A DNA stretch of 13,821 nt from Emticicia sp031378715 (GCA_031378715.1 JANNEN010000362.1:1-13821); one strand, 5' to 3'. Numbered from the stretch's first letter, positions 5,835 to 13,803 are shown. Made by a program: numbers and translations. The notes: generated by a model not told the origin, from the sequence alone.

Positions 5835-7697
5835 ATGAAAAAAATCATTTATCTTATCCTATTTACATTCGCAACGAGTGTACCAAGTTTTGCTCAATCG
5901 GTCACGATTGACCCGAGTTCTACGCCCGCCAAGCGAGTCGAAATCAATAGCGGTGTGCCAAACGTAACGGGCTTGAAACTGACCCAAGCCAAATCGCTGT
6001 CGGCATCGAACAACCCTGTTGTTAGCACCCCCTTTGCCGATATTAACTCCGCCGTGGGTTTGGCTTTTGATAATGCAGGAAACCTCTACGCTACGGGTTT
6101 TTCGGACAATAGTATTCATAAAATCGCTCCTGATGGCACTTCAACGCTTATTTCGTCGGGAATATTTCTTTTTAACAATCTGCATGATATTACGCTTGGC
6201 CCCGACGGGAATCTTTACATAGCAAATTATACGGGCAATAATGTATTAAAAATGACGCTTTCGCCCGCCATTACTTTTCAAGTTTTTGCTTCGGGGTTTT
6301 CAAATCCGATTGGCTTGACCTTCGACCCCGCAGGTAATATGTACGTAAGTAACGTTGCCACGGGTAATATTTCAAAGGTTAGTTCGACTGGAACTGTCAT
6401 TTCGCACACTTGGGCTACGGGGTTTACTTCGCCCTATAATTTAGTCTATTCGAGTAGTGCCAACAAGATTTATGTGTCCAATTATGGAGCAAATGAGGTG
6501 GCGGCAGTTAGTCTGGCAGGTGGTGCAAAGACAACTTTCAAGTCGGGCGTAAATTTCTGCACGGGTATCACGGTTGATGCTTCGGGTAATTTGTTTGTGG
6601 CACAGGCTACTCCAAACAAAGTTTCAAAAATTACTCCTGCGGGCGTAATGACCGACTATGTAACGACGAACTACCCCTTCGACGTGACTATTGATCGTTT
6701 GGGCAATTTATACATTGCCAATCAGACGGCAAATACTGTCTCGAAGGCATCAGCGAAATTTAACACGATTTTGATGGTCAATGACGGAGGCGAAGTAATA
6801 ACGAACAACGTGAGTAGTAGTAGCAATAGTTGGATAGAAACGGGCGATGGTTTGAAAAACATTACTCAAAGTATGGTAACGATTAATTCTCAAAATTCTA
6901 CGCAAACAAATGCCTTATTCGGTTCGAACGGTACTGGAATTTCGCTTCAAAAAAACTGGCCCTCCATTGGTTTTAATACCTATCGAGATAATGCCAATGT
7001 GCAGCGATATATAGGTACTGGCTTTGGAATGGTAACGGCCGTGGACCAAGTGCAGGGAGCATTTTTCTGGAACAAAATGGGTAGTGGCTCGGCTGGTGAT
7101 GCCGTCGGAGCCAATGAACAGTACATAGCAGGCTTAAATCAATCGGGGGATTTTAATCTTATTGGCAGGCTTTCGTTGGGCAGCGTAAGTTCGCCAAATA
7201 GATTATCAATCGGTCCGATTTCGAGTCCTGCCTTTGTTGGGAATGATATTTACATTGGCGAAGGTACGGGTTTAGGTGGTGGAATGTCGTTTTATCAATC
7301 TGGGGCCCAAACTACGGGAGCTGCCAAATGGTTTTCGAACTCCAACTTTATGCTGATGCCAGCGGGCGGAGGCAATGGTAGAGTGGGCATTGGTGTTTTT
7401 CCATCGACCTACCAATTAGAGGTCAATGGTGCGATACGAGCCACCGAAGTAATCGTAGAAACGGGCTGGGCCGATTATGTTTTTGATGAAAATTATAAAC
7501 TCCGAAGCATTGAAGAGATGGAAAGTTTTATCAAAGAAAACAAGCACCTGCCTAATATTCCTGCGGCATCAGAAATTGAAACGAAAGGCTTAAAAGTAGG
7601 TGAAGTAAACAAAGCCATGATGGAAAAAATCGAAGAATTGGCTCTGTATATTATTCAGTTGAAAAAAGAAATTGACATTTTAAAATCTAAAAACTAA
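5835..7697 (+). CDS. Secreted NHL-repeat beta-propeller protein with fibre-like C-terminal tail
   Basis: A 620-aa protein with a signal peptide (residues 1-21, ending PSFAQS). Residues about 70-310 contain six copies of an NHL-like strand motif, G-N-LY-(I/V)-(A/S)-N followed by N-x-(I/V)-x-K (GNLYATGFSDNSIHKI, GNLYIANYTGNNVLKM, GNMYVSNVATGNISKV and so on). They start near residues 82, 124, 166, 209, 250 and 289, a period of about 42, enough for a closed six-bladed propeller. A Gly/Ser/Asn-rich fibre-like region follows (about 320-535), with GRVGIGVFPSTYQLEVNGAI near its end. The last 75 residues (WADYVFDENYKLRS..., KENKHLPNIP, then a helical coiled coil to the C-terminus) are a widespread Bacteroidota tail seen on fibre-type secreted proteins. 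A binding or adhesive role at the cell surface is likely; the ligand is unknown. The next gene starts after 8 bases. Confidence 0.8.
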   Translation: MKKIIYLILFTFATSVPSFAQSVTIDPSSTPAKRVEINSGVPNVTGLKLTQAKSLSASNNPVVSTPFADINSAVGLAFDNAGNLYATGFSDNSIHKIAPDGTSTLISSGIFLFNNLHDITLGPDGNLYIANYTGNNVLKMTLSPAITFQVFASGFSNPIGLTFDPAGNMYVSNVATGNISKVSSTGTVISHTWATGFTSPYNLVYSSSANKIYVSNYGANEVAAVSLAGGAKTTFKSGVNFCTGITVDASGNLFVAQATPNKVSKITPAGVMTDYVTTNYPFDVTIDRLGNLYIANQTANTVSKASAKFNTILMVNDGGEVITNNVSSSSNSWIETGDGLKNITQSMVTINSQNSTQTNALFGSNGTGISLQKNWPSIGFNTYRDNANVQRYIGTGFGMVTAVDQVQGAFFWNKMGSGSAGDAVGANEQYIAGLNQSGDFNLIGRLSLGSVSSPNRLSIGPISSPAFVGNDIYIGEGTGLGGGMSFYQSGAQTTGAAKWFSNSNFMLMPAGGGNGRVGIGVFPSTYQLEVNGAIRATEVIVETGWADYVFDENYKLRSIEEMESFIKENKHLPNIPAASEIETKGLKVGEVNKAMMEKIEELALYIIQLKKEIDILKSKN

Positions 7698-7705
7698 TCA
7701 AAGTC

Positions 7706-9538
7706 ATGAAAATAAAATCATTTATTATTGTTGGGCTTTTTTTATGTGGAATAAATTCGGCTTTTTCTCAGAGTGTCACAAAGTTGGAGCAGGGCGGTGC
7801 TACACTGGCAGGGAGCGTGTTGCTGAGGAGTTTGCCAAGTACCGATAGTGCAAGAGCAAAAGCGTATGTGAAGCCCCCAAAAGTTGAAAGAATCGCCTCT
7901 GACTTCAATAAATCTAATTTTCCGATAAATAAGCCCAAGAAAATTTTATCCGATGAAGTTATTTACCAGCCCGAAGTAATTAAACCCATAAGCCAAAGCA
8001 AAAATGGTAAGACGGCCCAGTTTGAAGCCCCCTGCCTGACTTACGAAGGATTAGACATGTTCGTAAATAGTGGCGGAGGAATTACATTTCCACCTGATGT
8101 AGCAAGTGCTGTTGGGCATGATCATATCTTTGAAACACTCAATGATCGGATGCGTATTCAGGATAAAAGCGGAAATATCCTTTTTGAACAATTACAACAA
8201 GAAACAGCCGCTAATGGTGGTTTTTGGGCTAATGTTGATAATACAGCGTTATTCGACCCCAAAATAATTTATGACCCTTACAGAAATCGTTGGATATATG
8301 TCATTGCAACTGACGGACGAACTGCCGATTCGGCTATTTTGATTGCCGTTTCTCAAAGCCCTGACCCAACGGGTAACTGGTGGTTTTGGCGAATAGATGC
8401 CGATGCCAATAACGATCAATGGTTTGATTACCCAAGTATTGGTTTCAATAATAAATGGCTCACAATCACAGGTAATATGTTTACAAACCCTAATGCGGGA
8501 GGCACAAACGAATCAAGAGTATTTATTTTTGATTTGAACCAGCTCTACTCTGGCTCTTCACTTTCATTCAATGCCTTCAACGTAAGTGGTTTTGCAACAC
8601 TTTGCCCCGCCTTAACTTATGACCCTAACATGAATGATTTGTGGCTCGTTACAAACGATGATATAAATGACAACGATTTAAGGTTCTTTAAGATTTCGGG
8701 TAGCACCGCAAGCCCTACCCTCACCCAAGGAGGCTATGTCAGTATCGGTTCTGACTGGGGGAGAACAGGGGTAAACATAGCCCCTCAGTTAGGAGTCAGT
8801 ACTCGAGTAAACTGCGGCGACCACGACGTTTTGTCCGTTATTTGGCGAAACGGAAGACTCTATTCTGCACAGACAATATTCTTGCCCGATGGAAGTAGCC
8901 CAACTACTGCAACACTCCAAATCGTTTCTTCAAATCCGTATGCAGCAACCGTTTTTGAGTCCATCAGACTTAGCTCTGATGCCAATACAATGTACGCCTT
9001 TCCGTGTATAGCGGTAAATAATGCCAATGATTTGATAATCAGCACCACAAAGTTTACATCTACCAGCTATCCCTCGGCATGTGTGTTGGTCAGGCGAGCA
9101 GGAAACGCCAGTATTTATGAAACAACCTTCAAAGCGGGAGAAGATACCTATTCAATTTTTGATACTTCAAATCCTTCCCGTAATCGGTGGGGCGATTATA
9201 CTTCGGCTATGGTTGATCCGTCAGATGACAATACGGTCTGGGTTACATCTGAATATGCCAAACTTCGACCACAGGGTCTTGCGGGAAATTGGGCTACTTG
9301 GTGGGCAAAAATATGTAATGGAGCATGCACTGCGAACCTAAGCGTAAACACTACCCTAACATCAGGAACTTATCGAAAATATGAGGCATCAAATACAGTT
9401 TTTATCAATAGCACCATTCAATCTGGGGCCAATATCAAGTTAGATGGGGGGTCAAGAGTGGTTTTGCAGCCAGGTTTTCGAGCGAATAGTGGCTCCAAAG
9501 TAAGGGCATTTATTGAGGGTTGTGCGGGTTCTCAATAA
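7706..9538 (+). CDS. Large secreted protein with C-terminal 3-coathanger-stack-like domain
   Basis: A 610-aa exported protein (signal peptide residues 1-22, ending NSAFSQS). The body (about 100-535) is rich in Asp, Asn, Trp and aromatic strands (DPKIIYDPYRNRWIYVIAT, WWFWRIDADANNDQWFDYPS), resembling a calcium-binding beta-propeller or lectin-like fold; I recognise no enzyme motif. The C-terminus (about 540-608), with TVFINSTIQSGANIKLDGGS and VVLQPGFRANSGSKVRAFIE, matches the short parallel-strand repeat region described in Cytophagales as a 3-coathanger stack ('l.sG...a...i......v..Ga.v.l.aG..i.L.pGF.a..Gs.f.a.i'). A typical Por-secretion CTD with a K-rich end is not evident. Only 8 bases separate it from the propeller gene, so translation is probably coupled. 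Confidence 0.72.
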   Translation: MKIKSFIIVGLFLCGINSAFSQSVTKLEQGGATLAGSVLLRSLPSTDSARAKAYVKPPKVERIASDFNKSNFPINKPKKILSDEVIYQPEVIKPISQSKNGKTAQFEAPCLTYEGLDMFVNSGGGITFPPDVASAVGHDHIFETLNDRMRIQDKSGNILFEQLQQETAANGGFWANVDNTALFDPKIIYDPYRNRWIYVIATDGRTADSAILIAVSQSPDPTGNWWFWRIDADANNDQWFDYPSIGFNNKWLTITGNMFTNPNAGGTNESRVFIFDLNQLYSGSSLSFNAFNVSGFATLCPALTYDPNMNDLWLVTNDDINDNDLRFFKISGSTASPTLTQGGYVSIGSDWGRTGVNIAPQLGVSTRVNCGDHDVLSVIWRNGRLYSAQTIFLPDGSSPTTATLQIVSSNPYAATVFESIRLSSDANTMYAFPCIAVNNANDLIISTTKFTSTSYPSACVLVRRAGNASIYETTFKAGEDTYSIFDTSNPSRNRWGDYTSAMVDPSDDNTVWVTSEYAKLRPQGLAGNWATWWAKICNGACTANLSVNTTLTSGTYRKYEASNTVFINSTIQSGANIKLDGGSRVVLQPGFRANSGSKVRAFIEGCAGSQ

Positions 9539-9642
9539 TCGAAATAGTAAAACGACCAAAATACTACAACAGAAAAAACGATTTTTTGTAATAAAAAAAC
9601 ACTTTCAAATCAAAAATGTCAATAATTTAACTTCAATAACCA

Positions 9643-10137
9643 ATGAAAAAATACACACTAATTGCCTTATTATCAATCGCTTATCTATGCAGTGGCTGCC
9701 TTGGTAAATTAATTAACCCCGACAAGCTTATCGGCGGCGGCAGTATGTCTTGCAGCATCAACGGCCAATCGTGGGAAGCAAGCGAGGCTTCGGGACTGCG
9801 GCTATTTGGTTCGGTAACGCTTACGGGTGTAAAAGGTTCGGGTAAAAACACCAGTACGATATTGCTTGCCTTCGACCAAGACAAAGCCAAAGCTGGCACA
9901 ACGATTGACCTCAACGACAAAACGCTCAATCTCCTCACCTCCGAACTCACAAGTTACGTTAGTACCGTCAATGGTGTCGATATAAATTATCTAACAACGG
10001 AAGGAAAAATAAAAATCACGGCAGCCAGCGGCTCAAAAATTGAGGGAACGTTCAGTTTTAAAGGGGAAGACATTTCGGGTAATAAAAAGACTGTTACCAT
10101 CGAAAACGGCAAATTTTCGATTAATTTATTACTTTAA
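9643..10137 (+). CDS. Small putative lipoprotein of unknown function
   Basis: A 164-aa protein with a short lipoprotein-like signal (KKYTLIALLSIAYLCSGC), where Cys19 would be the lipidated residue. The -3 position is Cys rather than Leu, so the lipobox is imperfect. The mature part is predicted all-beta, with SCSINGQSWEAS near the start and repeating strand patterns (NDKTLNLLTSELTSYVST; GKIKITAASGSKIEGTFSFK). Such 'I-N-G-x-x-W' openings are frequent in Bacteroidota outer-surface lipoproteins of the DUF6252 type; that assignment is tentative. The gene follows the 3-coathanger gene by 104 bases, with no terminator or clear promoter between. Confidence 0.7.
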   Translation: MKKYTLIALLSIAYLCSGCLGKLINPDKLIGGGSMSCSINGQSWEASEASGLRLFGSVTLTGVKGSGKNTSTILLAFDQDKAKAGTTIDLNDKTLNLLTSELTSYVSTVNGVDINYLTTEGKIKITAASGSKIEGTFSFKGEDISGNKKTVTIENGKFSINLLL

Positions 10138-10161
10138 AATTAGGAGATAATCAAAATTCAA

Positions 10162-11235
10162 ATGAAAAAAACGCTCATTTTACTCATCATTTCGCTCAGA
10201 GTACTTGCTCAAAGTACGACACTCGCACCCAACTATATAGTTATACCTGGTGTTGCTGCCTTACCTTCTTGTGCAAATCCAGACAAAGGCAAGACCGTAT
10301 TTAGTACAACCGATAACAGAATGTATTACTGTGATGGCTTCAACTGGCAGTCGATGGCTGGCGTACCGTCGGCTGGCGTGGGTTGGGCTCAAAATGGTAG
10401 TGCTATCTATAATACTAATAGCGGTGGAGTGGGGATAGGCACGCCTTTTCCGCTAACAAAACTTACTGTTTATACACCCACAAGCAATTATGGACTTTGG
10501 CATACAGATGCAAACGTGGGCATTGGCACGTATGTTTCGCCCGCTGCGGGGCTTATCGGAACCAGTTCAAATCATTCGCTTGGTTTTTTTGCCAATGGTT
10601 TTCCTGCAAAAATGATTATTGGCACGAATGGCTATGTCGGTATTGGTTCGGGAACACCAGAAGAAAAACTGACTGTCAATACCCCTCTAAATAATTATGG
10701 AATATTGCACACTGGTGGTGGCATTTCGGTAGGGTCATATCTTAGTAATGTTGGTGGAGCAATCGGTACAAAAACAAATCATCCATTTAGTTTATTTGCC
10801 AATAATAGCTCTTCGGCTTTAACTGTACAGACTAATTCAGACGTGGAGGTAGCAAAAGGTATTTACAGTTCGGTTATGCCCAATCTAAATATTGTTCCAC
10901 TGGGTATTATAAAATTCTACGACTTGGTGGGTGACGAAACCCCACAAGTAGTAACCAATATCGCAGGAAATTTAATGCTTTCCAATTATACGAATTATAG
11001 TTCATCAGCAGATGTCTATGATCTTTATTTGACATTAAACCCTACCATTGTTAATAATTATTCATCAATTGTTCCGCTTGTTACCTCTTTAGTTTCAGGC
11101 TATGTCATATCAACACAACAAATAATTTTTACTTCGAGTAATGTCTTAAAACTTAGTTTTCGAATAGAAGATTTGTTTTCTGGTTTTTATGTGCCAAACC
11201 TTGGAGCAACGATTGTTTTTTATGGAATAGAATAA
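10162..11235 (+). CDS. Secreted fibre-like protein with two internal repeats
   Basis: A 357-aa protein with a signal peptide (MKKTLILLIISLRVLAQS; an unusual Arg lies within the hydrophobic stretch). An N-terminal domain has the common 'G..v......Y.CdG..W' pattern (KTVFSTTDNRMYYCDGFNWQ) of Bacteroidota tail-fibre-like proteins. Residues about 89-158 and 159-228 are a duplicated unit: GVGIGTPFPLTKLTVYTP with NYGLWHT, against GYVGIGSGTPEEKLTVNTP with NYGILHT, then GLIGTSSNHSLGFFANG against GAIGTKTNHPFSLFANN. These units resemble beta-helical fibre shafts. The last 125 residues (from about YSSVMPNLNI) form an unassigned beta-rich domain, not the usual peptidase-S74 chaperone tail. The gap to the lipoprotein gene is 24 bases, so it probably ends the surface-protein operon. 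Confidence 0.75.
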   Translation: MKKTLILLIISLRVLAQSTTLAPNYIVIPGVAALPSCANPDKGKTVFSTTDNRMYYCDGFNWQSMAGVPSAGVGWAQNGSAIYNTNSGGVGIGTPFPLTKLTVYTPTSNYGLWHTDANVGIGTYVSPAAGLIGTSSNHSLGFFANGFPAKMIIGTNGYVGIGSGTPEEKLTVNTPLNNYGILHTGGGISVGSYLSNVGGAIGTKTNHPFSLFANNSSSALTVQTNSDVEVAKGIYSSVMPNLNIVPLGIIKFYDLVGDETPQVVTNIAGNLMLSNYTNYSSSADVYDLYLTLNPTIVNNYSSIVPLVTSLVSGYVISTQQIIFTSSNVLKLSFRIEDLFSGFYVPNLGATIVFYGIE

Positions 11236-11318
11236 ACTTGAAATCAAATAGGCATATTCCAATTTTTTGTTAGTGCAACAAGAATTAAGTAATTGATAGT
11301 TAAAAAAGAGTTCAAAAT

Positions 11319-11335
11319 ACCGAATTTATTCGGGT
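11319..11335. repeat. Palindromic repeat, copy 1
   Basis: ACCGAATTTATTCGGGT, with perfect half-sites CCGAAT/ATTCGG around a TT spacer. An identical 17-bp copy starts exactly 50 bp downstream. It could be an operator pair or small repetitive extragenic palindromes. Confidence 0.7.
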
Positions 11336-11368
11336 ACTTAAATATAAATTCCGTTGATTATCACAGCA

Positions 11369-11385
11369 ACCGAATTTATTCGGGT
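11369..11385. repeat. Palindromic repeat, copy 2
   Basis: Identical to the copy at 11319-11335. The flanks differ, so the site itself, not a larger duplication, is what is shared. Confidence 0.7.
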
Positions 11386-11437
11386 TAATCGGAAAAATTG
11401 AAATTACTAAACTGTCAATATTTTAGTTCTTGCACCA

Positions 11438-11548
11438 TTAGTGTAAATTTTCCGTTGCAAATATACTGATAACATTCCCCGTAGATGGCTACGCCGACAC
11501 CCCTTCAGAGGGGAAATTTTAAAAACTGCAACGGAAGATTTATACTAA
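11438..11548. mobile_element. Inverted-repeat element (MITE-like, 111 bp)
   Basis: The outer 22 bases at 11438-11459 (TTAGTGTAAAT... ending CCGTTGCA) are the reverse complement of 11527-11548 with two mismatches. Between them are 67 bases with an inner GC-rich hairpin (CCCCTTCAGAGGGG, 11500-11513). TA dinucleotides sit at both ends of the arms, as in TA-targeting elements, but no longer target duplication is visible. No coding capacity. It could alternatively be a structured leader or attenuator, though it lies upstream of the predicted ssb promoter. Confidence 0.5.
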
Positions 11549-11630
11549 CATTTAATCCAAAAAAAATCCTTCATAAACTTGAACAAATTATTTAATTTCT
11601 CCCCCTAAATTTTGCCGTGTTCAAAAACAA

Positions 11631-11662
11631 TTTGTAAAATATTGATTTATGAATTAGATTTG
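11631..11662 (+). promoter_or_regulatory. Promoter of ssb
   Basis: TTTG (11631-11634), a 20-base spacer and TAGATTTG (11655-11662) fit the Bacteroidota TTTG-N17-23-TAnnTTTG consensus exactly. Transcription would start near 11669, about 28 bases before the ATG. Confidence 0.6.
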
Positions 11663-11696
11663 GTTAAAAATCACCAAAATCTAAAAAAACGTAGCA

Positions 11697-12164
11697 ATGG
11701 CAGGAGTAAACAAAGTAATCTTACTGGGGCGACTTGGCTCCGACCCCGAGGTACGAACCCTCCCGAGTGGCGGAAAAGTAGTGAGTTTTTCTATCGCTAC
11801 TTCCGAAAACTATACTAACAAAGAAGGTGCAAAGGTCGAACAAACCGAGTGGCACCGCATCGAACTCTGGGAAGGTTTGGCAAATGTAGCCGAACAATAC
11901 CTCAAAAAAGGCGATATGGCCTACATCGAAGGAAAAATCCGTACTGAAAAATGGACGGATAAAGAAGGCGTAGAGCGAAGCACCGTAAAAATTCGTGGCA
12001 ACTCAATGCAATTAGTTGGCGGCAAAGGTGCATCAGCAAACGATGATAACGGTTCAGCACCAGCAATGAATAACAATACTAACTACGCTCCCAAATCTGC
12101 TCCCGTTCCGATGCCCCCTCCCGTCGAAATGGCCAGTAGCGGCAGCGATGATTTGCCGTTTTGA
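11697..12164 (+). CDS. ssb: Single-stranded DNA-binding protein
   Basis: A 155-aa SSB that coats single-stranded DNA during replication, recombination and repair. The OB-fold covers residues about 4-107 with the standard motifs: NKVILLGRLGSDPEVRTLPS, FSIATSENY, TEWHRIELWEGLANVAEQYL, KGDMAYIEGKIRTEKW and the ending STVKIRGNSMQLVG. A flexible Asn/Pro-rich linker follows, then the acidic tip DDLPF (151-155), which docks partner proteins in the SSB interactome. Length and tail are normal for a bacterial SSB. It is monocistronic, bounded by its own promoter and a strong terminator. Confidence 0.97.
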   Translation: MAGVNKVILLGRLGSDPEVRTLPSGGKVVSFSIATSENYTNKEGAKVEQTEWHRIELWEGLANVAEQYLKKGDMAYIEGKIRTEKWTDKEGVERSTVKIRGNSMQLVGGKGASANDDNGSAPAMNNNTNYAPKSAPVPMPPPVEMASSGSDDLPF

Positions 12165-12170
12165 AACCCC

Positions 12171-12197
12171 ACCCTCCCCAATCGGGAGGGTTTTTTT
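12171..12197 (+). terminator. Rho-independent terminator of ssb
   Basis: An 8-bp stem (ACCCTCCC, 12171-12178, with GGGAGGGT, 12184-12191), a 5-base loop and a T-run to 12197. It begins seven bases after the ssb stop codon. Confidence 0.9.
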
Positions 12198-12219
12198 ATG
12201 CTTAGTTTTATCTCCTTAT

Positions 12220-12378
12220 GAACGAGAATTAAATAAAATACTATTTTCAGTCTGGTAATTTTTTATTCAGTTTATCCCATTTTTTTCTACGAATAATGGA
12301 TTATTTAAAGCAAAAAAATGGGGTAAAATCAACAAATAAAGTGTCGAATCAAAAAAGTACTTTATTTAATTCTCGTTC
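12220..12378. mobile_element. MITE-like element with 23-bp terminal inverted repeats
   Basis: A 159-bp non-coding element. The left end at 12220-12242 (GAACGAGAATTAAATAAA...) is the reverse complement of the right end at 12356-12378 with one mismatch in 23. The 5 bases CTTAT occur directly on both sides (12215-12219 and 12379-12383), a probable target-site duplication. An inner inverted repeat (12272-12286 with 12312-12326, 14 of 15 pairing) would let the whole element fold as a long hairpin. There is no open frame of note, so it would need a transposase in trans. It is inserted between the ssb terminator and the fbaA leader. I cannot assign the parent insertion-sequence family. Confidence 0.75.
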
Positions 12379-12530
12379 CTTATCTCTAAATTCATATTTC
12401 TGAACCACTAAACTTTCTACCAAATCAATGATTTTTCATCAAAAAACATTATTTTGCATTAAAATTCATCTCTTAGACTTCATCTATCAGTATAATAACA
12501 TTATTTCTTTTTAAAATTCAAAAAAGTACT

Positions 12531-13613
12531 ATGAGTAACTCTCAAATCAAACCAGGCGTTGTTACGGGTGAAGCATTGAACGCTTTATTACGCCACGCCA
12601 ACGAAAACGATTACGCCCTTCCTGCCGTAAATGTTGTTGGTACCAACTCCGTAAATGGCGTAATGGAAGCAGCCAAGGCCGTAAATTCGCCCGTGATTAT
12701 TCAGTTTTCAAATGGTGGAGCATCGTTTTATGCGGGTAAAAGTTTGCCCAACAAAAACCAAGAGGCAGCCATTGCAGGAGCCGTTTCGGGAGCAATGCAC
12801 GTGCATCAAATTGCCGAAATGTACGGAATCCCCGTGGTGCTTCATACTGACCACTGTGCCAAAAAATTATTGCCGTGGATTGATGGTTTGTTAGATGCGG
12901 GCGAAAAATTCTTTGCCCAGCACGGCAAGCCGCTGTTTAGCTCCCACATGATTGATTTATCAGAAGAGCCACTCGAAGAAAATATCGAAATCTGTGCAAA
13001 ATATTTAGCAAGAATGGCCAAAATGGGCATGACCCTCGAAATTGAGTTAGGAGTAACGGGCGGCGAGGAAGACGGCGTTGATAACTCAGACGTGGATAGC
13101 TCGAAACTCTATACCCAGCCCTCGGAAGTGGCGTATGCTTACGAAGAATTGGGCAAAATTTCGCCAAACTTTACCATCGCTGCGGCCTTCGGAAACGTTC
13201 ACGGAGTTTATAAGCCTGGTAACGTGAAGTTATCACCGATTATCTTGAAAAATTCGCAAGATTATATCCAAGAAAAATTCGGAACGGGCAACCTACCCGT
13301 AAACTTCGTATTCCACGGTGGTTCGGGCAGCTCACGTGCCGAAATCAGAGAAGCCATCAAATACGGTGCCGTTAAAATGAACATCGACACCGACGTACAA
13401 TGGTCCACTTGGGAGGGTATCTTGAAATACTACAAAGAAAAAGAAGGGTATTTGCAGTCGCAGTTGGGTAGCCCCGACGGTGAAGACTCTCCGAACAAAA
13501 AATATTACGACCCACGGGTATGGCTCCGCAAAGGCGAAGAAAACATGATTGCTCGCCTGAAAATAGCCTTTGAAGATTTGGATTGTATCAACCGCAACGA
13601 AGGGCTTATATAA
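12531..13613 (+). CDS. fbaA: Class II fructose-bisphosphate aldolase
   Basis: A 360-aa zinc-dependent aldolase that interconverts fructose-1,6-bisphosphate with dihydroxyacetone phosphate and glyceraldehyde-3-phosphate in glycolysis and gluconeogenesis; cytoplasmic. Length and motifs match the E. coli FbaA subclass, with residues offset by -2 from E. coli: catalytic Asp107 and zinc ligand His108 in PVVLHTDHCAKKLLPW, Glu172 in LEIELGVTGGEEDGVDN, zinc ligands His224 (FGNVHGVYKPGNVKL) and His262 (NFVFHGGSGSS), and the phosphate/substrate loop GAVKMNIDTDVQW (Asn284, Asp286, Asp288). No key residue is missing. The gene stands alone and ends at a strong terminator. Confidence 0.97.
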   Translation: MSNSQIKPGVVTGEALNALLRHANENDYALPAVNVVGTNSVNGVMEAAKAVNSPVIIQFSNGGASFYAGKSLPNKNQEAAIAGAVSGAMHVHQIAEMYGIPVVLHTDHCAKKLLPWIDGLLDAGEKFFAQHGKPLFSSHMIDLSEEPLEENIEICAKYLARMAKMGMTLEIELGVTGGEEDGVDNSDVDSSKLYTQPSEVAYAYEELGKISPNFTIAAAFGNVHGVYKPGNVKLSPIILKNSQDYIQEKFGTGNLPVNFVFHGGSGSSRAEIREAIKYGAVKMNIDTDVQWSTWEGILKYYKEKEGYLQSQLGSPDGEDSPNKKYYDPRVWLRKGEENMIARLKIAFEDLDCINRNEGLI

Positions 13614-13635
13614 TTGTACGCCAAACCTATAATTC

Positions 13636-13675
13636 AACTTCCCGAAAGTTTTTCAACTTTCGGGAAGTTTTTTTT
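13636..13675 (+). terminator. Rho-independent terminator of fbaA
   Basis: A perfect 15-bp stem (AACTTCCCGAAAGTT, 13636-13650, with its complement at 13655-13669), loop TTTC, then an eight-base T-run. It starts 22 bases after the fbaA stop. The leftward PIN relic ends inside the stem. Confidence 0.92.
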
Positions 13676-13766
13676 CTTTGAATTCTTGAAGGCTAAGTGC
13701 CTGCACTTTTGGAAAAGGAATTGTACGTAAAATCTTGAAATGCTTATCATTTGTAATAATATACTC
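13653..13766 (-). pseudogene. C-terminal remnant of a PIN-domain (COG1569-like) toxin gene
   Basis: A minus-strand frame reading EYIITNDKHFKILRTI, then PFPKVQALSLQEF, ending KEKKLPES at a TGA (13655-13653). The pattern '(D/E)YI(I/V)T.DKHF..L......P.V..(I/L)S..EF' is the usual last 35 residues of PIN-family putative toxins, including the fourth conserved Asp (TND). Just upstream the frame meets a TAA and the homology ends in a hairpin-rich sequence, so the N-terminal ~100 residues and the other active-site acids are missing. It is a broken gene, with a possible insertion boundary near 13766. The stop lies within the fbaA terminator stem. Confidence 0.55.
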
Positions 13767-13803
13767 ATGTTACGCAGGGTTAATTTCCTCCGTGCGACGG
13801 TCG

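Larger units (their letters stand above)
11236..11696. other. Long intergenic region before ssb
   Basis: Roughly 460 bases without a supported gene. It contains two identical 17-bp palindromes 50 bp apart, a 111-bp inverted-repeat element with a GC-rich inner hairpin, and the ssb promoter. The rest is AT-rich and unassigned. No convincing U-tailed terminator for the fibre gene was seen. Confidence 0.8.
12165..12530. other. Intergenic region between ssb and fbaA
   Basis: It contains the ssb terminator, the MITE-like element, and about 150 bases of very AT-rich leader before fbaA. I found no exact TAnnTTTG promoter in the leader, so the fbaA transcription start remains undefined. Confidence 0.7.

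Noticed and set aside
9539..9642. Possible terminator or promoter between the 3-coathanger gene and the lipoprotein gene
   Set aside because: Only A/T-run complementarity is present (AAAAAACGATTTTTT), with no GC stem and no TAnnTTTG box.
11319..11385. CRISPR-like repeat pair
   Set aside because: Only two short palindromic copies, one spacer-sized gap, no cas genes.
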